Source of the DNA: Zygaena filipendulae | Taxonomy: Eukaryota; Arthropoda; Insecta; Lepidoptera; Zygaenidae | Direction: 5' to 3' | DNA length: 64,000 bases | NCBI GenBank assembly: GCA_907165275.2 | Contig: OU015659.1 | Coordinates: 7,482,501 to 7,546,500, forward strand | Part shown: positions 13,778 through 24,885 of the stretch, in pieces | Position numbering within the stretch: the first letter of the stretch is position 1 | Layout: every line of letters begins with the position of its first letter | The notes under the pieces: model-generated | Databases searched by the model: none | Told to the model about the DNA's origin: nothing | What the model saw: the letters and a program-made list of their open reading frames with translations, nothing else | Translations under genes and position numbers: made by a program

Positions 13778-14513
13778 TTATGATTTATTATACATATAGA
13801 TCAGCCTCCAACAAGCTACGTGTTCTAACAAGCGTTATTTACGTATAGCTATAGTATTATATTATCTGTGGTATAAGTATACACACGCAGGTAAGTTCTC
13901 AAAGCGTACTCAAAACATGGACGTTTAAAAATTTAAACGGCACACAATATACATGGCGGGATGGAGGATGGAATGTTAAAACCACAATAGGGTTGCCTCT
14001 CGTAGTTCTCGCACACAAATTCGTACAGTACTACCTACCACGTACTGTCGGTACCTACCTACGTAGGTATCATAAAAGCATACTAGCATTACTTCTAAGC
14101 TTAGCTTGGCGCGAGGCAGACTGTCCATAAGTCAGTGCGGAAATTGAATATTTATGTGACCAAGCATAATATAGTACAGAATACGCAAAGTATCTCCCTA
14201 AATATACCACAGAGACCTCTGTCAAAAAGATTTAACATGATGCAAGTTTTAGTAGACGGCGTCATTTTACGGAAATAAACAAACGAGATGATGTTTAAAA
14301 TACGAGATGTTGTTTTGGGAACACTGAATTATTTAGAATTCCACAACGACGTGTTTTGTATTATTTAACTTTTCCCATCTTTAATTATGGTGTTATTAAC
14401 ATTTTATAAAAACTTTTTTAAATAGTTATTAATAAGTAAGAATGTCCAATTTCCATTGAGTACACAGTTTTCTTTTGCAGTAGGTAATTGTTATGTAGGT
14501 AAATTTATTAGTA

Positions 14514-14706
14514 ACTAGCTGTGCCCCGCGGTTTCACCCGCGGTAATTTCGGAGTTCCCGCGGGAATTCCGGGATAAAGAGTACCCTATGTCCTTTTTTG
14601 TACCCCTGACAACGTGCATGCCAAATTTCATGCAAATCCATTCAGCCGTTTTTGAGTGATTGAGTAACAAACATCCACACTTTCACATTTATAATATTAA
14701 TAGTAT
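14514..14706 (-). mobile_element. Helitron-like non-autonomous copy, near full length
   Basis: Well-preserved minus-strand copy. It opens with ACTAGCTGTGCCCCGCGG and the hairpin CCGCGGTTTCACCCGCGG. The body words 'gggaattccgggataaagag' and 'ccctgacaacgtgcatgcc' follow, and it closes with 'tttataatattaatagta'. At about 193 bp it is close to the family length seen at 40,702 and 42,767. Confidence 0.8.
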
Positions 14707-15301
14707 TAATTGTTATTGTACTTTTGGATAGAAAACATATTTATTTATATTTAGGTACATGCATGAGTTATCTACAGTAACAAGATAATAGGTATGAAAT
14801 CATGAATCTAAACGCGAGAATTTCATCAAATTATTTCCCATTCGTTCAACAAAACATATTATAATATACTAGACAAAGCTCACGGTATACCAATAACCTG
14901 GAGGCCGTTTAAACGTGTGACGTTTGGTTTTGTTTTGGTAATGTCGTTATAAAATAGTGCGATCGGCATCCTGTTGATATTTAAATCTGTCTTAAACTTT
15001 CTAATTAATTTGTAGAGAGAAATGAACGTACTACCTATGATTATTGTTTTAAAATGTCAAAATTATTGTTCTCGATTATAAGTAGACATTATTATTATGT
15101 GAGCTGTACAAAGGATGTTTTGAATACGAGGAATAGGACCTCGTGAACAGTAGCAGTCACACATTTGCACACTTTAGAGCGTCGCTCGTCCGACGCCACC
15201 ACGAAGGTGGACGGACGCCACGCCCGCATCGCTCATGCAAATTACGTGCAAAGCACCTACGTAACAGCTTTAACTGACCATCCGGGAAAGTTTATATACA
15301 C

Positions 15302-15480
15302 ACTAGCTATTCTCCGCAGTTTCAACCACGTTAAATTCGGGGTTCCCTCGGGAATTCCAGGATAAAAGTATCCTACGCTTTTTCTGTACCCCTGACAACG
15401 TGTATGCAAAATTTCATGATGATCGGTTGAGGCATGAAAACTGAAAAAACTCACCTTCGCATTTATAATAATTATGAGGA
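15302..15480 (-). mobile_element. Helitron-like non-autonomous copy
   Basis: Starts 'actagctattctccgcag' and contains 'ctgtacccctgacaacgtgt' and 'aaatttcatgatgatcggtt'. It ends 'tttataataattatgagga', the reverse of the TC...TATAAA start. Both ends are recognisable. Confidence 0.75.
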
Positions 15481-15874
15481 TTATGTGACATTATTACTTG
15501 TATTACTAACGGGTTTTTATCACCAAGAGTGTAAACCACTTACCAAAAAAACCTGATAATCGTTACCTTATAGATGTCACAGCCATGTTTATTTATTTTA
15601 ATAGCCTTTTTAGCTGATATGCTTTAAACTCAATAATAATAACCTGCTCATTTTTGAAGTTAGTTAAAAATACTAAAACAGAATGGCTAATTACAATTAG
15701 TATCCACATATTATTATTTTGACAACAACCCATGTAGTTGTAACTATCGATGATAATTAGAACCTAAAATGTTTTACTTAGGTACTCTTTCTAGCTTGAT
15801 CTATTGGTCTTATCATTAGCTTTTCCAATTTTTCTCTCTATTTATTATATGCCTACGCCTATGCCTATTTATTA

Positions 15875-16023
15875 TGTCCCCACTCCTAACTTTAATGCGC
15901 TTTATCCAGGTATATTTTCATTAATTTTGAAAAAGCAAAAAATATGTGTCTATTATTTTTTTTTATTATCTTACTGACGGACTAAATAGAATTTAGGAAA
16001 AAATGTAAGTATTCAAATAGCCC
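15875..16023. mobile_element. MITE family M2, right half only
   Basis: Shares 'ctttaatgcgctttatc', 'gaaaaagcaaaaaata', 'ctgacggactaaatagaatt' and a closing 'aatagccca' with the right half of the copy at 13,450-13,777. The left half is absent. Confidence 0.65.
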
Positions 16024-16914
16024 ATTACGAACATTTCGTAACAAACCGTCTATAAACATTTTGAAATGAATTACGTTTTTAAACTGAGTGACTGCAATAG
16101 TTCAAAAGGTTGATATCTACATATTAATAAGAATGATATTTAAAACCATTGTGTGAATTTGTGTGAAATTAATGCACGATGTAGATTGTAGCAACCAACA
16201 TAATGCGCGCAATTCATAAAAAGTATTTTTATGAAATTTTTAATACTGCCGCGGGCCTACATGCGGCCCACTTTCATAAATCAAGTACTTCCTGAGCCCT
16301 TTGAATTTCCGCACGCCGATGATATACCGCGTAGTCAGTGACAATGCCAGCCTTCGCCATTTATATACCAATATTCCTTTTGACGGGGAACGACACTAAC
16401 TGAACAGGGAAAGCGAATTAAACACGAATCGTAACCGGACTTTTGGGTGATGTATGACATTACATTACTGTGTGACTTAATGGTTCTCGTGACAATGATA
16501 TTTGATATAAATATTTAAGAGGAAAGACAAGCTGGAACACATTTGGACAATAGGTTTTTAGCAGATTTAGTGTTGCCATCGCCTCGTCAATCCTCCCTGG
16601 ATATGCTACGTACTAGCTGTTTCCAGCGGTTTCCATTTGGGAGAACTCCGTTATTATCCAAAATCCGTACCGGAATCCGTTCTTATCTGACGTCTCCTAC
16701 TTTTAAACTACCTACCTGTCAAATTTCGGCTTCATGTAGGACAAGTAATAGAAGGTGCTTATACTTTTTACTTACATAGGAGACGGCAAGTTGTGGGGTA
16801 CAGCTCCAGTCGAACGTAGGTTTCGCGGGTAAGTTTAGCCATACAAACCGTTAGAGCGCACTACTTGGTCATGGCCGAGAAAATAAATTCTCAAGTAGGT
16901 ATGTAAAAAAAAAC
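16024..16914. other. Non-coding region
   Basis: No supported gene or complete repeat. A moderately GC-richer stretch at about 16,240-16,345 contains 'actgccgcgggcctacat'. A degenerate Helitron-like hairpin piece may lie near 16,615-16,690 ('actagctgtttccagcgg'). Confidence 0.45.
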
Positions 16915-16972
16915 CACTGTGGCATTAAGTCCGCCTTTTGTACCCTTTTGTGCAATGAGCTTAAATTAATAA
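16915..16972 (+). mobile_element. LINE 3'-end fragment
   Basis: Contains 'ggcattaagtccgcctttt' and 'ttttgtgcaatgagctt', matching a non-LTR retrotransposon 3' end that is very common in Lepidoptera ('attaagtccgcc...gtgcaataaag'). Only about 60 bp remain. Confidence 0.5.
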
Positions 16973-16980
16973 CGAAGTGT

Positions 16981-17077
16981 CTAGTCGTCCACTGAACGGA
17001 TTTTATTTATTAGTCGTCCACATCTACTAAACTACATAAATTCACAAAAGAGTCAGTTCCGTTTAGTGGATGACTAG
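16981..17077. mobile_element. Short foldback element
   Basis: Arms at 16,981-17,000 and 17,058-17,077 are inverted copies (CTAGTCGTCCACTGAACGGA against CTAGTCATCCACTAAACGGA) with a 57-bp AT-rich loop. Two further internal 'agtcgtcca' words repeat the arm. It could fold into a long hairpin. Superfamily unknown. Confidence 0.55.
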
Positions 17078-17094
17078 CCATAGCCTTTTTTGAT

Positions 17095-17560
17095 ATGAGA
17101 TTGTGAATTGAGAGTTTGAGACGTTGTAGGGGGTAATCTCTGGATCTATTGAACTGATTTTGAAAATTCTTTCACTTATAGGAAGCTACGGTAGTCCTGA
17201 GTGAGTGCCAACCCACATGATGCGGTGTGGCTCAGGTACGGCGCTTGAGCGGCGCCGCTGTGGTACCTATATTACATACAAAAATGCATCGTGGCCACAC
17301 GGTGCCTTGCGGCGCCCTCCGGTGCCGCGCCGCGCTCGCATCGGAATCGAGACGAGGCGGGGAGGGTTGTAAGGGGCTCGCTGTTGTTTGTCCTATTCTG
17401 TAACGTAGCGATAGGCATATCTACTCTTTTTGTCGTCGCTGCGGCGCCGCGCTGCCCGTGTGGTCACCAATGCGGCGAAATGGTTTGCGGCGCGGCGCCG
17501 CGCCGCATCGTGTGGGTTGGCACTGAAGTAGGGTACTTTTTATCTCGGAATTCCCTCGAC
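17095..17560 (+). mobile_element. Helitron-like copy split by a GC-rich MITE
   Basis: The left part (to 17,204) carries 'aatctctggatctattgaac', 'gaaaattctttca' and 'aagctacggtagtcctgag'. The right part (from 17,524) carries 'agtagggtactttttat' and 'ggaattccctcg'. In other copies these words are contiguous, so the intervening 17,205-17,523 is an insertion. The 3' hairpin is lost. Confidence 0.7.
17205..17523. mobile_element. GC-rich TIR element (MITE) with TGA duplication
   Basis: Terminal inverted repeats start GTGCCAACCCACA, with the imperfect match continuing for about 26 bp. The target TGA is present on both sides (17,202-17,204; 17,524-17,526). The interior is strongly GC-rich with 'gcggcgccgcgc' words, unlike the AT-rich surroundings. 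Open frames inside are a by-product of GC content. It has inserted into a Helitron-like copy, which fixes both ends. A 3-bp duplication fits several DNA transposon groups, and I do not assign one. Confidence 0.75.
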
Positions 17561-19224
17561 AGCTTTGTGTCGTACCTGACATTTTTATTTTATTAAAAGT
17601 ATGTAAACACTATTGTCGGTTGTTAAACTCTATTCCTATACCAATAAGCTTTAATGGCGGTAAAAAGTGATTACATATTTCTGATGCTTACTCTACGTAG
17701 GTATGTAACGTTTTATGTCCACGAACTCTGTCGGTGCGATGCGTCTGCTGTGAGATTCGTTGGGTATTCTCTCGTAGACAAGCCCAAAACATTACCTTTT
17801 AGTGTGATGTAATATAATTATGATGACATTACTTTCCAGTCGGGTGAAAATATCACTAGGAAACGCGACGCCTTCTAAAGAAAAATGCATCTAGTGTAGC
17901 GGTCATACCCTTCAAAATCGTCAATAGTCCGTGTACACGTAGTACCTACCTACCCATTACTGGTCGCGTGATGATATGTTTTTTGTTTCTTTCTCGAGCG
18001 TTTTTTTTTTAATTCTTTAATGCACGTAAAAGAACACTATTAAATACACTTTAGAAAAGGAAAATACAAATGGCTGTCTTTTCGGATAGTTGCCATCTCT
18101 TCCAGAAAACCGACAATGGGTGAAATAGCATCACCTCGTGGAGTGATATCACTCGAGTAACATTACTCCCGTTACTTACACCAAGTCTATTCTCCCGCTT
18201 GACCGGCGCGGCGCGGTGCACGGAGCGGGCATAGAGCTGAATATATTTCTGGTAGGTCGCGGCCGAGCGTTCCGGTGCAGGCCGATATTTCGTGCTCCCT
18301 GGACGACAATAATTTGTTGGGCCATCGCGCCACGCTCCGTGTATTGCAGACGATATATTTCCTTCAACTCGGTCTGCCTAATCGGTGTTGACTGTTGACT
18401 CTTGACGCATCCTGCCGATCAACGGCGTTGCTGCATTTCTTTTTGCTAATCTTCATTCAGTCTATTAATTTATTCTCTATTACCAATAATACAAAGTATA
18501 GCGATATATCTAGAGAAACCAAATTATATGTTTAGTTGGCTACTCACTGTAAGGTTTTTTTTACACGCTTTTTATTAGCTTCATACGTATGTATGTTAGT
18601 ATGTAACGGAATCTTTGAACATGATTTTGACCCCCTACAAAATTTTTAACCAAACCAGACATTTTAGGTCTTGAAGTTTTCCGTAACTTATTGAGTCTGA
18701 TAAAGCCTGACCAAAGATGGATGACGGTGTTTTTACAATAATCAATTACAAGCTATGACTGTGTTATGGGATAATACTTACTCTAGGATAAGGATATAAC
18801 AGAAATTATTCAAATCCCGTCCCTTATATAGGCGGATCCATTTTTCTGCATTACCAAGTAAATCTGAGGCGACGGGTTTGAAGCCACGTTCAACCAATAT
18901 TTGAGCACGCTCATGTTCGTAAAGCTATTTGTTTAAGACTACACCTATCTCTATATATTCACACAGGACTGGGATTTTCTATTAATAAGGTAGAATAAAT
19001 TCATTAGATATTAAATGGTTGCTTACAATCTTGCGAATTTTTGTTAAGATAGTAATTCTTCTCGTTAATAAATGTAAATAGGCACGTTACGTACGACGTA
19101 CGTTTTCTGAATAATAATAATAATGTGTATAATAGTAATTAATGCTTGGACATAATCATACAGCGCCACCCAGTCCCGAACGTACCCGAACTAAGCTGAG
19201 CTTGTAATGCGGATATCAGGCAAC
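17561..19224. other. Non-coding region with a GC patch
   Basis: No supported gene. At 18,200-18,330 a GC-rich patch ('ccggcgcggcgcggtgcac') has overlapping short frames on both strands with no recognisable protein. Its composition recalls the GC-rich MITE at 17,205, but I find no matching ends. Confidence 0.45.
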
Positions 19225-19228
19225 TGAT

Positions 19229-19618
19229 TGTAACGCGTCGCTACGTGTCAAGTTCCCATATGCGTGCCAAGCCAGCCATGCCAGGCTAGCCATGCCAGGC
19301 TAGCCACGCCAGGCTGGCCATGCCGGCCAGGCCAGCCAGCCAAGCCAGCCAGTCTGCCTGACTCGCCGAACATTTGAAAGACGCGCCAATAATTCCCGCC
19401 GGCTGCCTCACGCCTATTCGGCGTGACGTCACGATTACCATATCGTAGCACCGCCCATAATTACGGAAGGGGCAGGGGGTAGACACATAAATAGCCGTGC
19501 TAGCTACTTTTGAGTGTTCTTCTTGTTGCGTGCATTAAAGTTGAAACTCTGTCTATTTTACGTATTAAAATTAGTCATGTTGGATGAGTTTTTATTCTTT
19601 GATTACACTCCTGTTTCA
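19229..19618 (+). repeat. 5' LTR of element A
   Basis: 390 bp, TG...CA. Contains a degenerate 14-bp tandem array ('gccatgccaggcta' type, about 19,268-19,350), a CCAAT box (19,386-19,390) and an E2F-like TTCCCGCC (19,393-19,400). It also has the palindromic CRE CGTGACGTCACG (19,422-19,433), a CCGCCC box (19,451-19,456), a TATA-like ATAAATA (19,487-19,493) and an ATTAAA poly(A) signal (19,534-19,539). The order fits U3-R-U5. Short frames on the minus strand (Ala-Trp-Leu repeats) only reflect the tandem array. Confidence 0.85.
19422..19433. promoter_or_regulatory. Perfect CRE palindrome in LTR A U3
   Basis: CGTGACGTCACG, a full CREB/ATF-type site, lies 54 bp upstream of the TATA-like ATAAATA. 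It is also present in the 3' LTR at 36,286-36,297. Binding is inferred from the motif only. Confidence 0.45.
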
Positions 19619-21595
19619 ATCAGAAGTGGGTATGAAGTAAAAACGCCCTGAAGAAATTAAATAAGGTGTTCGTTCACGAATGAAGTTCAAGCCAAGAACA
19701 ACGATCAAATATGAAGATGATTATTTAACAACCGTACGCGACCTTGGTAACCAAACGACTGAGTTCGCCTGCAATGCTATAACATCGTGCTGCATCACAT
19801 ATTCTGAGGATTTCACTTATACAGAGATAATTGCATGCTGGTATCAGCATAGACCGATGCGATGGACCGACCAAGCTGCACGAATGCACAAGAACAGCAT
19901 CTGACCGAGAAGAGTGGCGAGGAATCGTGAAGCACGTAACATCTGCCCACATTGAGACAACTTCGTGAGGACCACGACCGCTCTGCCAAGAGTGTACCGA
20001 CGAAGATCAGCATAGATGAAGAAAATGAATCAGTTTGGTACATCAGCGACGTACTTGATCGGTAGGTACGACAAGTTTATTAACAGTCCATCTTGTGGTT
20101 AGGAGGCGAACCCTCAATGCTTGTTGTTCTGGTTGTTGTATATATGTGTGTTGGAATATTTTTTTTTGTGTCTAATAAAGTTTTTTCTTTCAATTTCAAA
20201 TACGCGGCCGAGCATCTATTTGAGCACCAAGGACTCAGGACGGTTTTTAAGGACGTCGTTTGTGAAGCCGGCCAGGTTCCTACGCAAGCAGAAAGATGTT
20301 TGCAGTCAACAAAAATGAGCCAGATCAGTCATGCCATGAGCCAGGTCAGTCACCCAATTAATGCCTCTTTGCCTAATACGCCTTACTTATTTTGCTTAAT
20401 TTATGCGATATGCACATATTAGCCGTGAGCCTAAGTCGTAATTTACATAGGTGGCCTCTCATTAGTCATATATGAGAAAATAAGGGTATCAATTAGTACA
20501 TAAATAAGGGACATAAGTTTAATACGTCATGCCATCTAAGTTGCCGTTTGCGTCAGCTTATGTATTTAGCCTTTGGATTTAGCCACTCTAAACAAGTAAC
20601 AGTGATGTCTATGAAAGTGGCAGAGTTATAATTCATTGTTAATTAGTAGTTAAGTACTGCAGTCGAGTCATAAGTTTGGATATTGGCTTCCGAACGATAT
20701 TTGCTGGTTGAGGGTATTTACACAATTTTTTTTGGTCGAGCACTAAGGTTCGTGTCTATTAGGACAGAAGTACCCGAGGTAGTTTCTAAATTCACGTAGG
20801 GTACAGTTCGTAATTATGCGTTGTACTCGTCAACTTGACCCATCATAAACAGAAGCTTTCTAGTAGAAATAGTTGCGTTTCTAATGATCACAATATGTTA
20901 CAAGCTATTAACTTGCATTATTCGTAAGTTGTCCGCCCTTTCATCGAATGCACAATATTTTTTCAACTACTTGCTGGTAGACGATTGAGATGAAATTTGG
21001 CATAGGTACTTATGTCAGTTTGAGGTTATGTATTGTAATAGCACCATTGAGCTGATCTGATGATGCAGGTGGGTTTTAGGATCTGAAAGTTTCTGATGGC
21101 AAATGGTAGAACAATCGAATTTGAGCTAGTCTGTTGTGCTGCTGTGAGTATCCTACTTTTCGTTTCCTGATGATGTTAGTCTTAATAACGGGTGGTACTT
21201 AGGTATCCTAGTAATAAAGAGTCGGAAGATTGCAACTGAAACTCCCTAGTAAAAACTGCAGAAAATAGTCCATACAAAAAAAACTGTTGTTTTACTACCC
21301 TCAGATGATGTTAGGTAAAAGGACACGAGAAAAAGGAAAGCAAGTTGCACCTGGTTCAAAAACCTTAGCATAAGCTTCAACTATACCTATGTTAGTTCGA
21401 TCACGAGTACATAATAGTTTTATCACTGACGCATTTTTGAAATCCAGCATTTGTAGAATCAACTCAAACCTGACTCAACTCGATCTGACGTCCTGATTGG
21501 CGCAAAAAGTAGGATAGTAGGGTGACCTTTGTGTGATAAATACGGGGTTCTAATTTCCAGTCTAAGCGTGGTTCTTTACTATAAAATTCATACAT
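19619..21595 (+). other. Element A internal region, 5' segment
   Basis: Starts with the TCAGAAGTG motif (about 19,620-19,628), a candidate primer-binding site position. No retroviral frame is present. A stretch at about 19,680-20,190 ends with 'tgtgtctaataaag' and poly-T, resembling a polyadenylated 3' end, but I cannot name its source. The block at 20,930-21,165 is related to 25,067-25,310 of element B. A SINE remnant ('gtgtgataaatacggggttc') lies at about 21,520-21,590, just before the B insertion. Confidence 0.55.
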
Positions 21596-21599
21596 CTAT

Positions 21600-21908
21600 T
21601 GTCATGTTCTCTATTAAGTCGTTCCTTATTTCAGGGAATTCTAGCATTATCATGGCAACACTGTTATTTAGTCGGTACCCTCATTCCCATTTCATAAATT
21701 AAAGTAGTGTACGCCCACAATTGTTGGTGGGATTGTGGGTATAAATACTAGTGTCAGCACAGAAGAGCTTCATTCTAGTTACTCTGCTCGAATTAAGTGG
21801 TCATAATAAGTGTTCTATTTCTATTGTATATATAGTATATGTGCGGTTGTAATAGCTTTAGTAGTGAGAATAAAAGTATAGTTAACTAGAGGACCTCTTT
21901 TCTTTACA
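21600..21908 (+). repeat. 5' LTR of element B
   Basis: 309 bp, TG...CA. It has a clear promoter layout: TATAAATA at 21,740-21,747, a downstream 'tcagca' initiator-like word, and a poly(A) signal AATAAA at 21,869-21,874. It ends 'ttctttaca'. Identical to 28,421-28,729 in every line compared. Confidence 0.88.
21740..21747 (+). promoter_or_regulatory. TATA box of LTR B
   Basis: TATAAATA, 140 bp into the LTR and about 130 bp upstream of AATAAA. This spacing is compatible with transcription starting inside the LTR. The same sequence is at 28,561-28,568. Confidence 0.55.
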
Positions 21909-21910
21909 TC

Positions 21911-21919
21911 TCAGAAGTG
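21911..21919 (+). promoter_or_regulatory. Candidate primer-binding region of element B
   Basis: TCAGAAGTG lies 2 bp inside the 5' LTR and is followed by 'tgacgtgaacccg'. The same nine bases sit at the same place in element A. It has no 5' TGG, so it does not look like a standard tRNA 3'-end primer site. The tRNA is unassigned. Confidence 0.4.
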
Positions 21920-22506
21920 TGACGTGAACCCGAGAAACTGTAAGTACCTACCCACATTGATTTTATTGTTACAATGATTTTTGGATATAATTACTGACTC
22001 GCTAGGTATTAAAGACTAATAGAATGGAAACATTCATACTATGAAACGTGATTCTGATTGCCAATAGCTGTCCGTTCAAAGTACAAATCATGGAAGGAAC
22101 ATTAGGTCAGGGCACTCCTTGATATTGTTCCTTTAAATGAGAGCCACGAGACCATCGATCTTAATTGATTATGGTCCCGAGGTAGTACAATTAATTGACG
22201 CTGTTGGTCGTTGTTTTTCTTTGTACTTTCGTTATTTTAAATTATTGGATGTTATTAGTTTCGTGATGAAGGTAGTCAGAAATTTTTGACAAAGCAAATC
22301 GATAATTCCAGTTTTATCGGGGTACCTCCCAATAATACCGAATAGTTATTAATAATATTATAGTGCATTGTCATGACCCTAATGTTACTCTCTGACGGCT
22401 TTTAGAACCCCTTAACGAGTAATAGCCGTTTGAATAACCTCTATATATTTTCCAATTCTACCCTTTTGCGAGCCACGAATAAGAAATGGCAGCATTCCTT
22501 CAGTTA

Positions 22507-22775
22507 TTTAGAACTATTCCCCGCGGTTCCACCCGCGTTGATTTCGGAGCTCCCACGGGAATTTGGCACCCCTGGCAACATGTAGTATGCAAATTTAATG
22601 TAGTTTTTCCGACAATTCCAACGATTATTTTTATGGTTATATGTATTTCAAACAATTTGTATAATCTTTGAAAAATTGGTGAAAAGAAATGAAAATCCGT
22701 TCAGTTATTTTGAGTTTATCGCAAACAGAGAGATAGACAGACAGAGAAGGGGGCTTTGCTTAATAATATGTAGTG
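22507..22775 (-). mobile_element. Helitron-like copy (longer subfamily) inside element B
   Basis: 'attccccgcggttccacccg' hairpin, 'ggcacccctggcaacatgta', then the longer-subfamily words 'tccgacaattccaacgatta' and 'gagtttatcgcaaacagaga', ending 'aatatgtagtgat'. The same layout is seen at 59,454-60,069. More diverged than the surrounding LTRs. Confidence 0.65.
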
Positions 22776-22929
22776 ATTACCGCTAAAAAAAAACAAAGGA
22801 GATTTTTTGTTTTTTTGTTTGTAAATACCTACCTTATCACGAGCGTAGATATTTGATTGAGATGCTATCTCTTAATAGATATTATAATTTTTCTTGAATG
22901 ACCTTCAGTTAAATTTCGCCATCGACTCA

Positions 22930-23190
22930 TTTTATTTGGCGCAGTAGGGAAGGATTTGATTCCAATGAGGGTGGACTTTTTGTGATGGACACAGGGTTCC
23001 ACTTTTCATGCAATTTAGGCGTGTATACATGTGTTTTTGTAAAATGTTTCTTATTGTGTGTGTACAATAAAGTTTATTTGAGATAAGTGATTTGATACAT
23101 AAGTATCCGTACCTATATACCACGTTTGCTTGGTTTCGATAACGCAAGCTTATACCTTAGTGTAAGGTCAAGTAGATCTGTGAATTTTGA
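22930..23190 (+). mobile_element. SINE fragment (tRNA-derived family)
   Basis: Has 'ggcgcagtaggg' and 'ggatttgattcc' (A- and B-box-like), then the family body 'gggtggactttttgtgatgg' and 'agggttccacttttcat'. The end 'gtaaggtcaagtagatctgt' is shared with 37,925-38,160. It lies within element B. The tRNA-like head is shortened. Confidence 0.55.
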
Positions 23191-23454
23191 CTTATGAAAT
23201 GGATTACACAAATCTTGTGATGTTGTTGGAATTCAAGTTATAAAGTGAACCATTACACAAGTGACCAAAACAGTATGATTTTGTGTATATTTAAGTTGCC
23301 TTCCTTTACATGCCATCATATTAAAGTAGTAGCAATTTATTGAACTAGAGACATATTTGAACAAGAAGTTAATGTACGTTAGAGTTTATTTTGTGAGATG
23401 AACTAATCCTTTCCTCCAGAATAAAGCAGAAATATTTTCTTTGAAATGTGTATG

Positions 23455-23905
23455 TACGAGCCAAGTGTGCTCAGGAGGCTATGTACGCTGAACCTAGTAT
23501 GCTCAGCGATGGTACGCCAAGCTAAGTGTGCTCAGAGAAGGCTATGTATGTCGAGCCATGTGTGCTCAAAAATGGCTATGTATGCCGACTGAAGAGCCAT
23601 GTGTGCTCAGAAATGGCTATGTATGCCGACTGAAGAGCCATGTGTGCTCAGAAATGGCTATGTATGCCGACTGAAGAGCCATGTGTGCTCAGAAATGGCT
23701 ATGTATGCCGACTGCCGAGCCATGTGTGCTCAGAAATGGTTATGTATGCCGGAGCCATGTGTGCACAGAAATATTTATGAATGCCGGGCCATGTGCGCTC
23801 AGATTTGACTATGTATGCTGAGCTACATAAGTGGACTCAGAAATGGTTATGTACGCTGGACCATGTGTGCTGGAATGATTATGTACGTCAAGCTTAACGT
23901 GTTCA
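23455..23905 (+). repeat. Tandem repeat array (41-bp and shorter units) in element B
   Basis: Near-perfect 41-bp units containing 'gccatgtgtgctcagaaatg' and 'gctatgtatgccgac' run from about 23,590 to 23,720. They are flanked by more degenerate and shorter (about 33-bp) units on both sides. The small frame through it (Cys-Ala-Gln-Lys-Trp repeats) is only the repeat read in one phase. Confidence 0.85.
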
Positions 23906-24030
23906 AAATGGCTATGAACGTCTGGGACCGGGGTAATCAGAGATGTGCTTAAAATAGGCTTTGTGTGCCTTTTAATGAAACCACGTGAAGTTTGGGTAAA
24001 CTGTTTGTGTCCCAAATATTCTGAAATGCG

Positions 24031-24058
24031 ATATATCATATATATATATATGATATAT
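24031..24058. repeat. AT-rich perfect palindrome
   Basis: A self-complementary (TA)n-centred sequence with 'atatatca' and 'tgatatat' arms that could extrude as a cruciform. It lies inside element B just after the tandem array. Confidence 0.6.
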
Positions 24059-24885
24059 GAAGCTGATGCGTTTGCTTGAATAGTTAACTGTGAAAGAAAA
24101 TCCTGATTGACCAGTTAGTTAAAATTTTCCTTTGAAATTCTAATTTTATGGTACCTGATGTCAAAGCGGATATGGATGATGGTAACAAAAGCTGATGCTT
24201 TCTTACCCTTGGGCAGATTTTTGTATTTGCATTTAGTAACTTTTTGGGAAATTAATTTTGAGTCTATTACTGTAAAAGGTAGACATATGGACAGAAAGAT
24301 GTCTTGCACCATTAACCTATGCAACTATGGACCATATTGGGGTATTCTGACCTCTTGTTTGTGACGTAGTGATTTTCTTCTTCTTTCTGAATTTGACACA
24401 GGCGTCATGGTTAAGTAAGTGTCTTAATCATGCCAGTTTCAGTTAGAGAGAACGATGGACAGTCAAAAAGAATTATTTAATCTGAGTCATGACACGTGAG
24501 TCGTGACATATTTTTGCAGTGGGCATTTCGCTGTTATTTGGGATTGTGCAGCAAACCTTATTACGATGGGCGATGTAGATAATGCTGTTTACATGTTTTA
24601 CATGATGTCGGCAACTTTCTTGATAGAGTAAAGAAAAAGTGTATTAAGACAGAATACTGCCAATAGATTAGGGGCCGTGGTGTGAACCGCAGTTCCATGA
24701 TTCCCTCGTTAAAATGATGCTTCCGGCTTCCGATCACTGAAGAAAATTTTGAAGTCTGTTAAATAGTTCTAGAGATTATCCATTCCAAACGAACTGACAA
24801 ACTCTACCTATTTGACATTGATTAGCATAAGATTTCACCCAAAAGTGTTAACCAGTGTGCATACTAAGGATGAAGATAATGATGA

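Noticed and set aside
17291..17596. 101-codon frame rich in Ala/Arg
   Set aside because: Lies in the GC-rich MITE and runs across its border into Helitron-like sequence. An effect of few stop codons in GC-rich DNA.
19248..19486. Minus-strand frames with Ala-Trp-Leu-Gly repeats, again at 36,150-36,350
   Set aside because: Reading of the 14-bp tandem array in LTR A; present in both LTRs and not a gene.
19680..20190. Possible LINE 3' end inside element A
   Set aside because: Has a poly(A)-signal-like 'taataaag' and a weak DREEWR-like reading (GACCGAGAAGAGTGGCGA), but frames are broken and no family motif is secure.
23599..23808. 69-codon Cys/Met-rich repeat protein
   Set aside because: A 41-bp unit is not a multiple of three, so the frame changes each unit. 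It is only the tandem array.
23455..23905. CRISPR-like regular repeats
   Set aside because: Units are contiguous with no unique spacers, in a eukaryotic retroelement.
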